From the NCBI RefSeq assembly GCF_003201205.1, contig NZ_QICN01000002.1, forward strand, positions 235,780 to 299,779: a stretch of 64,000 nt of DNA, written 5' to 3'. Positions 35,095 through 46,490 of this stretch are shown piece after piece; position 1 is the stretch's first letter, and each line of letters opens with the position of its first letter. The notes under the pieces were generated by a model. It saw only the letters and a program-made list of their open reading frames with translations. It did not search any database and was not told the DNA's origin. Both the position numbers and the translations under genes were made by a program. Source of the DNA: Sinimarinibacterium flocculans (GTDB taxonomy: Bacteria; Pseudomonadota; Gammaproteobacteria; Nevskiales; Nevskiaceae).

Positions 35095-35729
35095 GCCTCG
35101 ACGGCCTGCCGTCTGGACCGATGCTGCTGGCGTTTCTGGCCGCCAGTGTCGCGCTCGCGGTCACGCCGGGGCCCGGCGTGCTGTACGTCGTCACGCGCAC
35201 GATCACGCAGGGTCGCCGCAGCGGAATGGCCTCGGTGGCCGGCGTCGCGCTCGGCAACCTCGGCAACGCCGTTGCCGCGGCCGCCGGGCTGGCCGCCCTG
35301 TTCGCCGCGTCGGCCAGCGCATTTTCCGTCGTCAAGCTCGCGGGCGCCGCGTATCTGCTCTGGCTCGGCCTGCGCACGCTGCGGGGATCGCCCGCGGCGA
35401 CGACGATGCCGCCCCCGGCGCTGCGCGGCGTATTCCGCGACGGCGCCCTGGTGGCGCTGCTCAACCCGAAGACGACGCTGTTCTTCGCCGCCTTCCTGCC
35501 GCAGTTCATGCACGGCAGCGCGGCACCGGCACAGGCCCTGCTGCTGGCGGCGATCTTCGTCGCGACCGCCGTCGTCACCGATACGCTGTACGTGCTCGGC
35601 GCCGGCCGCATCACCCCGCTGCTGCGCCAGCGTGCTTCGCGCAGTGCCGGCCGCTGGCTCGGCGGCGTGACTTATCTCGGGCTCGGCGCGTGGACGGCGC
35701 TCGCCGATCTGCCGGCGCGACGCCCCTGA
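35091..35729 (+). CDS. LysE/RhtB-family exporter
   Basis: This 212-residue inner-membrane protein has about six hydrophobic segments and the family start ALAVTPGPGVLYVVTRTITQ. It also has the middle signature LLWLGLRTLRG and the helix ALLNPKTTLFFAAFLPQFM. Members export amino acids or their derivatives. A GTG start overlaps the SDR stop (GTGA), so the two are cotranslated. Confidence 0.91.
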   Translation: MSLDGLPSGPMLLAFLAASVALAVTPGPGVLYVVTRTITQGRRSGMASVAGVALGNLGNAVAAAAGLAALFAASASAFSVVKLAGAAYLLWLGLRTLRGSPAATTMPPPALRGVFRDGALVALLNPKTTLFFAAFLPQFMHGSAAPAQALLLAAIFVATAVVTDTLYVLGAGRITPLLRQRASRSAGRWLGGVTYLGLGAWTALADLPARRP

Positions 35730-35751
35730 CCGATCCGTCCGGAGATTCCCC

Positions 35752-36132
35752 ATGCACAAGAGCAAGCTCGCCGGTTTCATCATCGATTGCCGCACCGATG
35801 ACCTGCACGGCGCCTCGGCGTTCTGGAGCGGCGCGCTGGGCATGGAACGGCGCGGCCTCGACGGCAGCGAGGGCGAGAACTACGTGCGCCTGCTCGACGC
35901 GCAGCACGGCCTGCACGTGGAGGTGCAGAAGGTCGGCCACGACAGCCGCCTGCACCTGGACATCGAGACCGACGACGTCGAGGCCGAGGTGCGACGCCTC
36001 GAGGGACTCGGCGCCCGACGGGTCCAACAGATCCGCAGCTGGTGGGTCATGGAAGCGCCGACCGGACAGCGCTTCTGCGTCGTGCGCGCGCAGTCGCCGG
36101 ACTTCGAGCGCCTGGCGACGCGCTGGGACTGA
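35752..36132 (+). CDS. VOC (glyoxalase-like) family protein
   Basis: This 126-residue one-domain VOC protein shows FIIDCRTDDLHGASAFWSGA with GMERR near the start, VEVQKVGHDSRLHLDIETDD in the middle and the end WWVMEAPTGQRFCVVR. The family includes glyoxalases, dioxygenases and resistance proteins. The reaction is not predictable here. It lies 22 bases after the exporter. Confidence 0.87.
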   Translation: MHKSKLAGFIIDCRTDDLHGASAFWSGALGMERRGLDGSEGENYVRLLDAQHGLHVEVQKVGHDSRLHLDIETDDVEAEVRRLEGLGARRVQQIRSWWVMEAPTGQRFCVVRAQSPDFERLATRWD

Positions 36133-36139
36133 GGCCCAC

Positions 36140-36649
36140 GTGGCCGAGGTCCGCAGTTTCGCGCCGGTGGCGGCGCCCGATGCGCGCGTGCTGATCCTCG
36201 GCAGCATGCCCGGCGTGGCCTCGCTCGCGGCGCAGCGCTACTACGCGCATCCGCGCAACGCCTTCTGGCCGATCATGTCGGTGCTGCTCGACCTCGCTCC
36301 CGACACGCCCTATGCCGGGCGGCTCGCCGCGCTGCGGCGCGCGCGCATCGCACTGTGGGACGTGCTCGCCGCCTGCGTACGGCCCGGCAGCCTCGATTCG
36401 GCCATCGACGAGACCAGCATCGTGCCGAACGACTTCGCCGGTTTCTTCCGGCGGCATCGCCACGTGCGGGAGCTGTACTTCAACGGCGGCAAGGCGGCGC
36501 AGAGCTTCCGCCGTCACGTGCTGCCGCAACTGCCGGACGCGGCGGCGCTGCGGCTGACGCCGCTGCCGTCGACCAGTCCGGCCAATGCCTCGTACAGCTT
36601 CGCGCGCAAGCTCGAACACTGGCGTGTCGTCACCGCGACGACCGACTGA
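36140..36649 (+). CDS. Uracil-DNA-glycosylase superfamily DNA-deoxyinosine glycosylase
   Basis: This 169-residue protein begins at a GTG (36140). The conserved LILGSMPGVASLAAQRYYAH is followed by PRNAFWPIM, then LWDVLAACVRPGSLDSAID, and TPLPSTSPANASYSFARKL closes the domain. This is the hypoxanthine-DNA glycosylase branch of the uracil glycosylase superfamily, which removes deaminated adenine from DNA. It starts 7 bases after the VOC gene and is probably cotranscribed with it. Confidence 0.9.
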   Translation: MAEVRSFAPVAAPDARVLILGSMPGVASLAAQRYYAHPRNAFWPIMSVLLDLAPDTPYAGRLAALRRARIALWDVLAACVRPGSLDSAIDETSIVPNDFAGFFRRHRHVRELYFNGGKAAQSFRRHVLPQLPDAAALRLTPLPSTSPANASYSFARKLEHWRVVTATTD

Positions 36650-36758
36650 GTCCCCGCGAGAACCCACCGATCTCCGGCGAGCGTCGCCAAGGCGTGGCGA
36701 ATTCCCTCATCGGGCGCGCGAAGCGCCTTGCAAGCCATTGATTCACAAAGGGCTCGCT

Positions 36759-36775
36759 CTGGCCTGCCGCTTGCG
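36759..36775 (+). promoter_or_regulatory. Possible sigma-54 promoter before the DUF2884 gene
   Basis: CTGGCCTGCCGCTTGCG keeps the two invariant dinucleotides (GG and GC) and their spacing from the -24/-12 consensus, 33 bases before the next ATG. One match by eye in GC-rich DNA is weak evidence. Confidence 0.25.
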
Positions 36776-36807
36776 TTCTCCCCGGCAGACTGTCAGGGAG
36801 AGTCCCC

Positions 36808-37542
36808 ATGCTGCGACCGATGCTCATCAGCCTCGCCATCCTGCTGACCGCGACCGCGGCGACCGCCAGGGATCCATCGTCGCAGCTGTGCGACATGCGC
36901 TTGCTCGCCGAGGTGACGCTGTCCGGCGACGAGGTGATCGTCGATGACGGCGATCGCCGTCATGTGCTCGATGCCGATCGGGTGCTGCGCGACGGTCGCA
37001 GGCTGCGGCTCGAAGACGACCGGCGCCGGCTCGCGCGCGACTATGCGGACGGCATGCGGGAGCTCGTCCCGGCCGTGTCCGAGATCGCGCTGCGCGGCGC
37101 CCTGCTCGGGCTCGAAAGCCTCGCCCTGGTCTCGGCCGGCCTGTCCGGCGACGAGGCGACGACGGTGCGGGCCGCCGAGCGCATCGAGACGCTGGCGACG
37201 GAACTGCACCTGCGCTTCGACGGCCGGCGGCTGCCGGTCGGTCCGCTGCCGCTCGATCCCGCGTTCGAACGGGAGATCGGCGCGCTGGCGGCCGATGCCG
37301 CGGGCCAGTTCGCCGGCAGCGTGATCGCCTTCATCGGTACCGCCCTGTTCGACCCCGACGCCGCCGGCGCGCGCGGCGAGTACCTCGAACGCCTGGTCGA
37401 GCGCCGCATCGAACCGCGCGCCGCCCGGATCGAGGCGCAGGCCGACCAGCTCTGCGGCACGCTGCGACGGCTCGATGCGATCGAGGCCGAGCTGGGGCTG
37501 TTCGACGTGATCGTCGATGCCCGCAACGACCGCGCGATCTGA
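36808..37542 (+). CDS. DUF2884 (YggN-like) periplasmic protein
   Basis: This 244-residue exported protein has a signal peptide of about 20 residues (ending ATAATA). Single Cys residues near 28 and 222 may pair. The order of a short beta-rich N-terminal part, an acidic/basic middle and a long helical end (EYLERLVERRIEPRAARIEA) fits DUF2884, the YggN family of unknown role. The RBS GGGAGAG precedes the ATG. It converges with the PhoX-like gene. Confidence 0.8.
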   Translation: MLRPMLISLAILLTATAATARDPSSQLCDMRLLAEVTLSGDEVIVDDGDRRHVLDADRVLRDGRRLRLEDDRRRLARDYADGMRELVPAVSEIALRGALLGLESLALVSAGLSGDEATTVRAAERIETLATELHLRFDGRRLPVGPLPLDPAFEREIGALAADAAGQFAGSVIAFIGTALFDPDAAGARGEYLERLVERRIEPRAARIEAQADQLCGTLRRLDAIEAELGLFDVIVDARNDRAI

Positions 37543-37553
37543 GGCGCGTCGCC

Positions 37554-38972
37554 TCAGGCGCGCTGGCGGAAGGCGTCCGGAATCGTCAGCTCGTAGGTGA
37601 CGCCGCTGCCGGTGTTGCCGATGCCCAGGTTCGGCCCGCGCTGCGAGCTGAAGTACAGGCGGCTGCCGTCCGCCGTGAATGCCGGCCCGGTCAGTTCCGA
37701 CCCGCCGAGCGTGACCTGCAGCAGCGTCTTCGCCGGCGCGTTCGGCACGACGACGACCAGGCGCATGGCGTCGCCGTCCTCGGCGACGATGACGTCGCCC
37801 GCCGGGCTGACGACGAGGTTGTCGACGTCGTCCATCGGCAGTTCCAGCGAACCGTTGTCGAACACGGTTTCGATCAGGTCGTTGTCGATATCGTAGGCCA
37901 GCACGCGGTTGTCGCCCTTGCAGGCGAAGAACACCAGCGCCCGCGTCGGCCGGCTGCCGCCGGGCGGCACGCTGCGCAGCGCCTCCGGCACGTCGTAGAT
38001 CCAGATGCCTTCGCCGCCGCGGAACACGGTGCCCGGCACCGGCTGGCCGGAGGCGGCCAGGGCCTCGCGCACCTCGGCCTGCACCGCCTCGGGCTGCATC
38101 ACGTCGACCCAGCTCGCACGGTGCAGCACGCGCCACGCGGCATCGTCCTCCGCGTAGCCGCCGTTCTCGTAGCCTTCCATGTTCAGCGCCTGCAAGCGGC
38201 CGCTGGTCATGCGCAGCCGCGGCTGCGCGCCGGAGCGGTCGACGTCGCTGTCGTCGGCGACGAAGCGGTAGAAGCGCCCGCTGCCCGAGTCCTCGGTGAG
38301 AAACACGGTGCGCGTGGCGAGATCGACCGCCGCCGCCTCGTGGTTGAACAGCCCCAGCGCCGGCAGCGCGCGGGCCGTGTCCGGCGTGCCGAAGGGATCG
38401 CATTCGAAGACGACGCCGTCGCCCTGCTCCTCGCAGGACAGCCAGGTGTTCCACGGCGTCGTGCCGCCGGCGCAGTTGCGGCGCGTGTCGTCGAGGATGC
38501 GGTAGGCGTCGACCACCGCGCCCTGCGCATCGAAGCGCAGCGCGCCGACGCCGCCACTCGGGCTGGTCTCGCTGTTCGAGACATAGACCCAGCCGCCGTC
38601 CGCGGCCGGGAACACGGCGCCACCGTCGGGGGCCATATGCCAGTGGTAGCCGGTCAGTCCGAGCGGATCGAACAGGCCGCTGACCGGATTGCTCAGATAG
38701 CGCGCGACCACGCGCACCTGGAACCCGGGCGGCGCGAGGATGCCGTCGACGCCGGTCTCCACCAGTTCGCCGATGTCGGCGAGCGGGCCGGGCGCGATCG
38801 TGAATTCCTTGCCGTCCGGCGGATTGCCGCCACCATTGCCGGGACTCGCCGGACCGTCGCTGCCATCGCCACAGGCGGTCACCCAGGCCGGCAGGCCGAC
38901 GGCGCCCGCGGACAGGAAGATGCCGCGAAGGAAGGCGCGGCGGCTTTGCGGGCTGAGGCTTGAACGGATCAT
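37554..38972 (-). CDS. PhoX-like (DUF839) exported protein with Tat signal
   Basis: This 472-residue protein begins with a twin-arginine signal, [20 protein letters not shown], and a Cys directly after (lipobox-like VTAC). The DUF839/PhoX pattern follows: [78 protein letters not shown]. PhoX enzymes are calcium/iron phosphatases; many DUF839 proteins are uncharacterised, so alkaline phosphatase activity is possible but not shown. Export folded through Tat is likely. Confidence 0.9.
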   Translation of the reverse strand: MIRSSLSPQSRRAFLRGIFLSAGAVGLPAWVTACGDGSDGPASPGNGGGNPPDGKEFTIAPGPLADIGELVETGVDGILAPPGFQVRVVARYLSNPVSGLFDPLGLTGYHWHMAPDGGAVFPAADGGWVYVSNSETSPSGGVGALRFDAQGAVVDAYRILDDTRRNCAGGTTPWNTWLSCEEQGDGVVFECDPFGTPDTARALPALGLFNHEAAAVDLATRTVFLTEDSGSGRFYRFVADDSDVDRSGAQPRLRMTSGRLQALNMEGYENGGYAEDDAAWRVLHRASWVDVMQPEAVQAEVREALAASGQPVPGTVFRGGEGIWIYDVPEALRSVPPGGSRPTRALVFFACKGDNRVLAYDIDNDLIETVFDNGSLELPMDDVDNLVVSPAGDVIVAEDGDAMRLVVVVPNAPAKTLLQVTLGGSELTGPAFTADGSRLYFSSQRGPNLGIGNTGSGVTYELTIPDAFRQRA

Positions 38973-39110
38973 CGGTGCGGTCTGGCGGCAGGCGGTAAGC
39001 CGGCGAGCCTAAGGCGCGCAGATCACGAAACGATGACGGAGAACCACCCTTGTGAGCCGCCGGCGATGGCGGCACAGTGGAGCCCCTTTTCCAAGCCCGC
39101 ATCCCTGACC

Positions 39111-39497
39111 ATGCGCATCCTGCACACCATGATCCGCGTCGGCGACCTCGAGCGGTCGATCGCGTTCTACACCGAGGTGCTCGGCATGAAGCTGCTGAGC
39201 CGCAAGGACTATCCGGACGGCCAGTTCACGCTGGCCTTCGTCGGCTACGGCGACGGCGATGCCGAGATCGAGCTGACCTACAACTACGGCGTCGACCGCT
39301 ACGAGCTGGGCAACGCCTTCGGCCACATCGCGCTCGAAGTCGACGACGCCTACGCGACCTGCGAAGAGGTCAAGCGCCGCGGTGGCCGCGTCACCCGCGA
39401 GGCCGGACCGATGAAGCACGGCACCACGGTCATCGCCTTCGTCGAGGATCCGGACGGGTATAAGATCGAGTTCATCCAGAAGAAGGCCACCGCATAA
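39111..39497 (+). CDS. gloA: Lactoylglutathione lyase (glyoxalase I)
   Basis: This 128-residue enzyme isomerises the glutathione-methylglyoxal adduct to lactoylglutathione. Typical stretches are [60 protein letters not shown] and [13 protein letters not shown]. Metal ligands His (near 5), Glu (57), His (75) and Glu (123) are present. The ATG at 39111 matches the family start; the frame opens earlier at 39033. Confidence 0.96.
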   Translation: MRILHTMIRVGDLERSIAFYTEVLGMKLLSRKDYPDGQFTLAFVGYGDGDAEIELTYNYGVDRYELGNAFGHIALEVDDAYATCEEVKRRGGRVTREAGPMKHGTTVIAFVEDPDGYKIEFIQKKATA

Positions 39498-39532
39498 GTT
39501 CCCGCAGGCGGCCTCGTGCGACCCGAGGAGCG

Positions 39533-40279
39533 ATGGAAGACCGCCTGCAGCAGTTCCGCGCCGCGTATCAGGCAAAGATCTCGCCGCTGTACAACGGCTG
39601 GCTGCACGGTACCTGGATCTTCGGCTTCGGCGCCGTCTTCATCGCCTGGTGCGCAAGCCGTGCCGAGAACGGCGGCTGGGCCTGGCTCAGCGTGATCCCG
39701 GCCCTGCTCGTCGCCAATCTCGGCGAGTGGTGGTTGCACAAGAACGCCCTGCACCGGCGCATCGATGCGCTCAGGGCGCTGTGGCACCGGCACACCGTCG
39801 AGCACCACAACTACTTCACCGAGGCGCGCATGACCGTGGACTCGCAGCGCGAGTACCGGATCATCCTGTTCCCGCCGTACGCCGTGCTCGGTATCGCACT
39901 GATCCACGCACTGTTCGGCGGGCTGTGGGCGCTGGTCTTCGGCGCCGACGCCGGCTGGACCTGGATGGTCGGCGGCATGGCGCACTACCTGCTCTACGAG
40001 GTTCTGCACACCGCGGCCCACCTGCCGGAGCACCCGCTGCTCGCGCGGCTCCCGCTGGTAAACACCCTGCGACGCAATCACTGGGTCCATCACCATCAGG
40101 CGCTGATGGCCGACGTGAATCTCAACCTGACGCCGCCGTTCGCCGACTGGCTGATGGGTACCAGCGATCTCGACCGCAGCCTCCCCGGCGTGCTGTTCAA
40201 CGGCTATCGCATGGACCGGCTCAAGCCGGCGGTGGCGTGCCGACTGGGTGAAGCGAGGTTTCCGCCGCCGGCGAGCTAG
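39533..40279 (+). CDS. Fatty-acid-hydroxylase/sterol-desaturase family membrane protein
   Basis: This 248-residue membrane protein with about four hydrophobic segments has a cluster of histidine boxes suited to a di-iron centre: EWWLHKNALHRR, LWHRHTVEHHNYF, HYLLYEVLHTAAH and NHWVHHHQ. The spacing resembles the fatty acid hydroxylase superfamily, which hydroxylates or desaturates lipids. The substrate is unknown. It lies 35 bases after gloA. Confidence 0.87.
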   Translation: MEDRLQQFRAAYQAKISPLYNGWLHGTWIFGFGAVFIAWCASRAENGGWAWLSVIPALLVANLGEWWLHKNALHRRIDALRALWHRHTVEHHNYFTEARMTVDSQREYRIILFPPYAVLGIALIHALFGGLWALVFGADAGWTWMVGGMAHYLLYEVLHTAAHLPEHPLLARLPLVNTLRRNHWVHHHQALMADVNLNLTPPFADWLMGTSDLDRSLPGVLFNGYRMDRLKPAVACRLGEARFPPPAS

Positions 40280-40294
40280 TGTACCGGCGCCGCC

Positions 40295-41026
40295 TCAGGC
40301 GACGTCGCGGTGACGCGAAAGCAGCTCCACGCGACGGGACGCCTCCGGCACCCCTACCGGCGCCTCGACCGGGACTTCCGGCTCGTCGTCTTCCGCGTCG
40401 CGCGCCTGCAGGCCGCGGTACGGCTTGACGTCGAGCACCGCGTAGACACCGTCACCGAGACGGTAGCTGGCAAACAGCTCGATCACGGCCGCGGCGCGGC
40501 CGGCGATCTGGGCCAGCGCGCCTTCGGCGTCGCCGCCCCGGCCGGCATGAACCCCCTCGAACTCGAGCAGCGTGCGCGGCGCGCTGACGCCGAGCACATA
40601 GGCCAGCGCACGCACGGCCGAACGCGAATAGTGTCCCGAGCGGATGCCATTGAGCAGTTCGCCGCCATCCGCCGGCAGCCGGATGCGATCGGGATGCGGG
40701 CCGACGCGCAGCCAGACGCGGCGCGGCAGGTGCTCGCCCTGCGAGGCCGAGACGAACCAGCGCGCGGGGAAGCTCAGCATCAGGGCGAGGCGCGCCGTGA
40801 TCAGCGCGTTGACGAGGGCGTCGGACGAACGTCGCGCCAGCGCCACCGGATCGGCGATCGGGCCGTCGAACACCTTGAGCGCCGTCGCCAGCTCGTCCAC
40901 CTGGGCACCGGCCAGCACCGCGGAATCGGTGGCGATGCGCTGCAGCAGCAGCGCCAGCCGGCCGGCGCTGGGCGGCGCCTTCTTGCGCTCCTGCGCAGCC
41001 CGGATCACCTTCGTGGCATCCGGCAT
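40295..41026 (-). CDS. Hypothetical protein
   Basis: I do not recognise this 243-residue protein. It has no signal peptide or clear membrane helix. The sequence has a conserved-looking core (SDALVNALITARLALMLSFP, LPRRVWLRVGPHPDRIRLPA, YSRSAVRALAYVLGVSAP) and an acidic C-terminal stretch (ARDAEDDEPEVPVEAP). The ATG at 41026 is my choice; a TTG at 41077 and an open frame reaching still further upstream (VADLYKLFRRLL) leave the start uncertain. It lies next to the end of the urease operon, separated by about 190 bases. Confidence 0.65.
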   Translation of the reverse strand: MPDATKVIRAAQERKKAPPSAGRLALLLQRIATDSAVLAGAQVDELATALKVFDGPIADPVALARRSSDALVNALITARLALMLSFPARWFVSASQGEHLPRRVWLRVGPHPDRIRLPADGGELLNGIRSGHYSRSAVRALAYVLGVSAPRTLLEFEGVHAGRGGDAEGALAQIAGRAAAVIELFASYRLGDGVYAVLDVKPYRGLQARDAEDDEPEVPVEAPVGVPEASRRVELLSRHRDVA

Positions 41027-41215
41027 CCGCAGCTCGCGCTCGTCCTCGGAAACGGTCGTCTCCGAGGCGGCAAGCAAACGCCTGAACAGCTTGTAAAGAT
41101 CCGCGACCCGAACGACACTCCCCCGGACTGCCCTGCCCGAAAACTAGCAGCGCCGCCGACGGGATGCGAGGGGGAGAATCACATCAATCGAATCGCGCCA
41201 CCGGCTGGCGTGAAT

Positions 41216-41860
41216 TCACATTGACGCCGCGCCGGCAGCCCCGGTAGCGAGCATGCCGCGGTCGACGATGAAGGCGATGATGTCGTCGACCCCCTGCCCG
41301 GTCTTGAGGTTGGTCATGACGAAGGGCAGCGCACCGCGCATGCGTGCGGCGTCGTGCGCCATGACCTCCAGGTTGGCGCCGACGTGGGGGGCAAGATCCG
41401 TCTTGTTGATGACCAGCAAATCCGCCTTGGTGATGCCCGGCCCGCCCTTGCGCGGAATCTTCTCGCCGCCGGCGACGTCGATCACGTAGATCGTCAGGTC
41501 GGACAGCTCGGGACTGAAGGTCGCCGCGAGATTGTCGCCGCCGGATTCGATGAAGATCAGTTCTAGGTCGGGAAAGCGCGCCGACATGCGCGCCACGGCT
41601 TCGAGGTTGATCGACGCGTCCTCGCGGATCGCCGTGTGCGGGCAGCCGCCGGTCTCGACACCCATGATGCGGTCGGGTGCGAGCGCGCCGGCCGCCACGA
41701 GCAGGCGCTCGTCCTCGCGGGTGTAGATGTCGTTGGTCACGACCGCGAGCCGATGCTGCTCGCGCATGCGCTTGCACAGGACCTCGACCAGCGTGGTCTT
41801 GCCGGAACCGACAGGACCGCCGACGCCAACTCGCAATGGGTTCGAAGCTTGGGCGCTCAC
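41216..41860 (-). CDS. ureG: Urease accessory GTPase UreG
   Basis: This 214-residue GTPase delivers nickel to urease. It has the P loop [18 protein letters not shown] at residues 12-29, [25 protein letters not shown] with the Cys-Pro-His nickel motif, [16 protein letters not shown] and [10 protein letters not shown] for guanine recognition. It is the last gene of the urease operon, 3 bases after ureF. Confidence 0.98.
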   Translation of the reverse strand: MSAQASNPLRVGVGGPVGSGKTTLVEVLCKRMREQHRLAVVTNDIYTREDERLLVAAGALAPDRIMGVETGGCPHTAIREDASINLEAVARMSARFPDLELIFIESGGDNLAATFSPELSDLTIYVIDVAGGEKIPRKGGPGITKADLLVINKTDLAPHVGANLEVMAHDAARMRGALPFVMTNLKTGQGVDDIIAFIVDRGMLATGAAGAASM

Positions 41861-41863
41861 GAT

Positions 41864-42535
41864 TCAACTCCTGAACAGTCGGGAATACTGGGTTTCATGA
41901 CGGCTGCCGAGAATGCCGAGCATCGGCGCCTGCGTGGACAGTTCGTCGTCGCTGCGGTGCATCGCCGCCTGCACGACCTCGCCGACGACCGGCCGCAGCG
42001 CGATCAGCAGTTTCTGGCCGGCGACCTGGCCGAGCGGTACCGCCTTGAGCGCCGCCATCACCTGGTTCTCGGCCCAGCCGTAGAGATAGCCGTACAGCGC
42101 TGCCGTCGGGGCGATGCGCCAGAGCGCGCTGGCGCGCGCGTGCGCGGCCGGATACGACAGCTCCGGCATTTCGGCTGCGCCTTCGTCATCGAGCGACTTC
42201 AGCAGCTGCTGCAGCGAGTAGCCCATCTGCAGCGTCTCGGCACGCGACTCGCGGGTCTCGCGCGTCGCGAGGAAGGCTTCGTTCCACCGGGCAAAGCGCG
42301 CGGGGTCGTTCGCGTCCCAGGCACTGCGCAGCCGCCACCAGACCGGCGCCTCGTAACGGCCGAGCACCAGGCGCAGCGCGTCACCGATCCAGACCTGCGC
42401 CGTCGCGGCATCGCGGACCAGTCCATGCTCGATCGCGGCTTCGAGCCCCTGCGAATAGCTGTAGGCGCCGACGGGCAGCGCCGGACTCGACAGCTGCAGC
42501 AGCGCGCCCAGATCGCCGGTCACACTCGCGCTCAT
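41864..42535 (-). CDS. ureF: Urease accessory protein UreF
   Basis: This 223-residue helical protein bridges UreD and UreG in the nickel-insertion complex. It shows LLQLSSPALPVGAYSYSQGL, EAAIEHGLV, the central RETRESRAETLQMGYSLQQL and the C-terminal RPVVGEVVQAAMHRSDDELS followed by STQAPMLGILGSRHETQYSR. Its ATG overlaps the ureE stop (TGATG). Confidence 0.97.
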   Translation of the reverse strand: MSASVTGDLGALLQLSSPALPVGAYSYSQGLEAAIEHGLVRDAATAQVWIGDALRLVLGRYEAPVWWRLRSAWDANDPARFARWNEAFLATRETRESRAETLQMGYSLQQLLKSLDDEGAAEMPELSYPAAHARASALWRIAPTAALYGYLYGWAENQVMAALKAVPLGQVAGQKLLIALRPVVGEVVQAAMHRSDDELSTQAPMLGILGSRHETQYSRLFRS

Positions 42536-43086
42536 CAGCGATGGAACTGCAAGGTCGACAGATCGACCGCGCGCCGCGCGTGCGCCTCGCGCGAGAGCTG
42601 CTCGCCGAGCGAGCCGCCCTGCGCATCGTGGTCATGACGATGGCCGCCGCCGTAGGCGCCGGATTCGGGCTCGAACGGCGCCACGCATTCGGCGACGATC
42701 AGGCCGAGCCGCTGCAGCATCTCGCGCAGCACCGGGTCCTGCTCCAGATGCAGCGCCTGCGGCGCCAGCATCAGCGGCACGTGCCGGTTGCCGAGGTGAT
42801 AGGCAGCGCGCAGCAGGGAGAACCGCGGATCGGCGTCGTCCTCGCGCGCGGTCACGCGGTACAGCGGCTCGATCGCCGCGCGTACGCGCACGACCTCGCC
42901 GGTCTCGGCGCGCAGCAGGTCACCGCCGCGCAGCACCGTGCCGCGCGGCAGCAGCACCCCCACGTCCGTGCCGTCGTCGAGCACGCTGCGCAACCGGCTG
43001 CGCGACCGTTCGGCGAAGCTCAGCACCAGTTCGCGCGGCGCGCAGCGCACGTCGCGCGCATCGGCCACGGTCGTCAGTCGGAGCAT
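42535..43086 (-). CDS. ureE: Urease accessory nickel chaperone UreE
   Basis: This 183-residue protein starts MLRLTTVADARD. The peptide-binding N domain contains LSFAERSRSRLRSVLDDGTD and LLPRGTVLRGGD; the metal-binding C domain has YHLGNRHVPLML and LHLEQDPVLREMLQRLGL with the conserved His. The C-terminal tail is His-rich (GGGHRHDHDAQGG), as in nickel-storing UreE. An in-frame upstream extension lies inside ureC and is rejected. Confidence 0.96.
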   Translation of the reverse strand: MLRLTTVADARDVRCAPRELVLSFAERSRSRLRSVLDDGTDVGVLLPRGTVLRGGDLLRAETGEVVRVRAAIEPLYRVTAREDDADPRFSLLRAAYHLGNRHVPLMLAPQALHLEQDPVLREMLQRLGLIVAECVAPFEPESGAYGGGHRHDHDAQGGSLGEQLSREAHARRAVDLSTLQFHR

Positions 43087-43093
43087 CGGCGCG

Positions 43094-44800
<1,707 letters not shown>

Positions 44801-44803
44801 GGC

Positions 44804-45115
44804 TCAGCTCCCCAGCGGTCCGGACACTTTCGCGTTGAAGCCGTAGACGATGCGGTCGCCGGCGAGCGCGACCAGCTCGACCGTGCGCTCCTGCCCCGGC
44901 TCGAAGCGCACCGCGGTGCCGGCGGCAATGTTGAGCCGGAAGCCGCGCGCGGACGCGCGATCGAAGTCCAGCGCCTCGTTGGTCTCGAAGAAGTGATAGT
45001 GCGAGCCGACCTGCACCGGCCGGTCGCCGGTGTTGGTCACGGTCAGCGTCAACGTGTCACGTCCGACGTTGAGTTCCAGCTCGCCGGGCTCGGGCAGCAG
45101 TTCACCGGGAATCAT
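44804..45115 (-). CDS. ureB: Urease beta subunit
   Basis: This 103-residue structural subunit begins [16 protein letters not shown] and contains [20 protein letters not shown] with [19 protein letters not shown]. The second ATG (45115) is preferred over the one at 45130 because it is 7 bases after AGGAG and matches the family start. Separate ureA and ureB genes, not a fusion, are the usual proteobacterial form. Confidence 0.97.
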   Translation of the reverse strand: MIPGELLPEPGELELNVGRDTLTLTVTNTGDRPVQVGSHYHFFETNEALDFDRASARGFRLNIAAGTAVRFEPGQERTVELVALAGDRIVYGFNAKVSGPLGS

Positions 45116-45126
45116 CGCGGCGCTCC

Positions 45127-45429
45127 TCATGCAATCGGATCGTGGACGGTCACCAGCTTGGTGCCGTCGGGAAACGTGGCCTCGACCTGGATATCCGGAA
45201 TCATCTCCGGCACACCATCCATGACCTCGTCGCGGCTCAGCAGCGTGCGGCCGTGGCTCATCAGCTCGGCGACGCTGCGCCCGTCGCGCGCGCCTTCGAG
45301 GATGCCGGCCGTAATCAGCGCGACGGCTTCCGGGTGATTGAGCTTGAGGCCGCGCGCCTTGCGCCGCTCGGCCAGCAGCGCGGCAGTGAAGATCAGCAGC
45401 TTGTCCTTCTCTCGGGGCGTGAGTTCCAT
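45127..45429 (-). CDS. ureA: Urease gamma subunit
   Basis: This 100-residue subunit starts [20 protein letters not shown], with [20 protein letters not shown] and the typical [20 protein letters not shown] end. It forms the alpha-beta-gamma trimer with UreB and UreC. Its ATG overlaps the ureD stop. Confidence 0.98.
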   Translation of the reverse strand: MELTPREKDKLLIFTAALLAERRKARGLKLNHPEAVALITAGILEGARDGRSVAELMSHGRTLLSRDEVMDGVPEMIPDIQVEATFPDGTKLVTVHDPIA

Positions 45430-46289
45430 CAGGTGCTCCAGATGCGCGGCGGCAAGGCCGCGTGGCCGAACAATGGAGATCGCAGCAACAGCCAGACGGC
45501 GGTGAACAGCGCGCGCAGCCGCTCGGCCGAGGCGCCGAGTGCGCGCAGCAGCAGCAGCCCGGGTTGCGGGGAGGTGACGCCGTAGTGGAGGCCCGCCGCC
45601 GGCAGCGTGCGCACCGCATCGAGCAGCGCTTCGTCGATCGAATCGCCGACCCACCACATCAGGCCGCTGACGTGCAGCCCGTTCCAGCCAACCACTGAGT
45701 CGAGCAGGGCGTCGCCGCCGTAGACGCGCGCCTGTTCGGACCAGAGCAGACGCTGTTCGCGAAACAGTTCGATGCGCTGCGACCAGCGTCCGCGCGAGAA
45801 GCGCTCGCCGCGGGCGCGGCGACCGAGCACGGCAATGTCCCAGCCGCAGCAGCGCGCACCCGGCGCGCAGTCGACGCGCACCTGCTGTTCCACGAGGGCG
45901 CCGTCGAAGACGATGCTTTCCTGCGGCAGCCAGTCGAGCGTGGCGCCATCGCTGACATGCAGATGCACGGACTGGCGCGCAACGCGGCCGATCGACCGGT
46001 ACCACTTGCCCGCACCGGGCGTGGTCAGCAGCGCGTGTGCATCCGCGCCGATCCCGGCCTCGATCTGCAGCTCGTCGCCGCCGGCGATGCCGCCGGGCGG
46101 ATGCAGCAGGATCAGTTGCGCGAGTGCCGGCCCGTCCGGATACAGCACCTTCTGCACGCGCAGCGGGCCGTCGTGCCGGCACGCACGCAGCACGCTTCGC
46201 CCACGCGACTCGGCTACCGCGAGATCGAGGCGCGCGCGCCACGGCGGCCGCATGGCCAGTGGCAGTGCCGCCTGCGGCAAGGCCTGCAT
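45429..46289 (-). CDS. ureD: Urease accessory protein UreD (UreH)
   Basis: This 286-residue protein is a scaffold that channels nickel to the urease apoenzyme. Marks are [20 protein letters not shown] with [36 protein letters not shown], and [20 protein letters not shown]. The ATG at 46289 gives the usual length and overlaps the stop of the small membrane-protein gene (TGATG). Confidence 0.96.
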   Translation of the reverse strand: MQALPQAALPLAMRPPWRARLDLAVAESRGRSVLRACRHDGPLRVQKVLYPDGPALAQLILLHPPGGIAGGDELQIEAGIGADAHALLTTPGAGKWYRSIGRVARQSVHLHVSDGATLDWLPQESIVFDGALVEQQVRVDCAPGARCCGWDIAVLGRRARGERFSRGRWSQRIELFREQRLLWSEQARVYGGDALLDSVVGWNGLHVSGLMWWVGDSIDEALLDAVRTLPAAGLHYGVTSPQPGLLLLRALGASAERLRALFTAVWLLLRSPLFGHAALPPRIWST

Positions 46290-46477
46290 CAGCGGCGCCG
46301 GAACCAGCGCCACGCCAGCACGACGGCGACCAGCAGCGCCAGCGCCGGTTCCCAGCCGAGCCAGGCATGCAGGAAGCCGCCATGCAGGCCGGCTTCGCCA
46401 TGCCCGGGATGTGCCAGCGCGCTGCCCGCAGCGGCCATGCCAAGCAGACCTGCAGCCACGTTCTCCACACACTTCAT
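46289..46477 (-). CDS. 62-residue HupE/UreJ-like mini membrane protein
   Basis: A signal-like hydrophobic segment ([20 protein letters not shown]) ends at [20 protein letters not shown], which copies the mature N terminus of HupE/UreJ nickel permeases, including the HPGHG and GFLH histidines. One further membrane helix ([14 protein letters not shown]) and RRR close it, so most of a HupE/UreJ (about 190 residues) is missing. It is placed 13 bases behind the response-regulator gene and overlaps ureD. It could be a nickel-binding periplasmic-facing peptide or a remnant. Confidence 0.75.
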   Translation of the reverse strand: MKCVENVAAGLLGMAAAGSALAHPGHGEAGLHGGFLHAWLGWEPALALLVAVVLAWRWFRRR

Positions 46478-46490
46478 CGGGGTCACTCCT

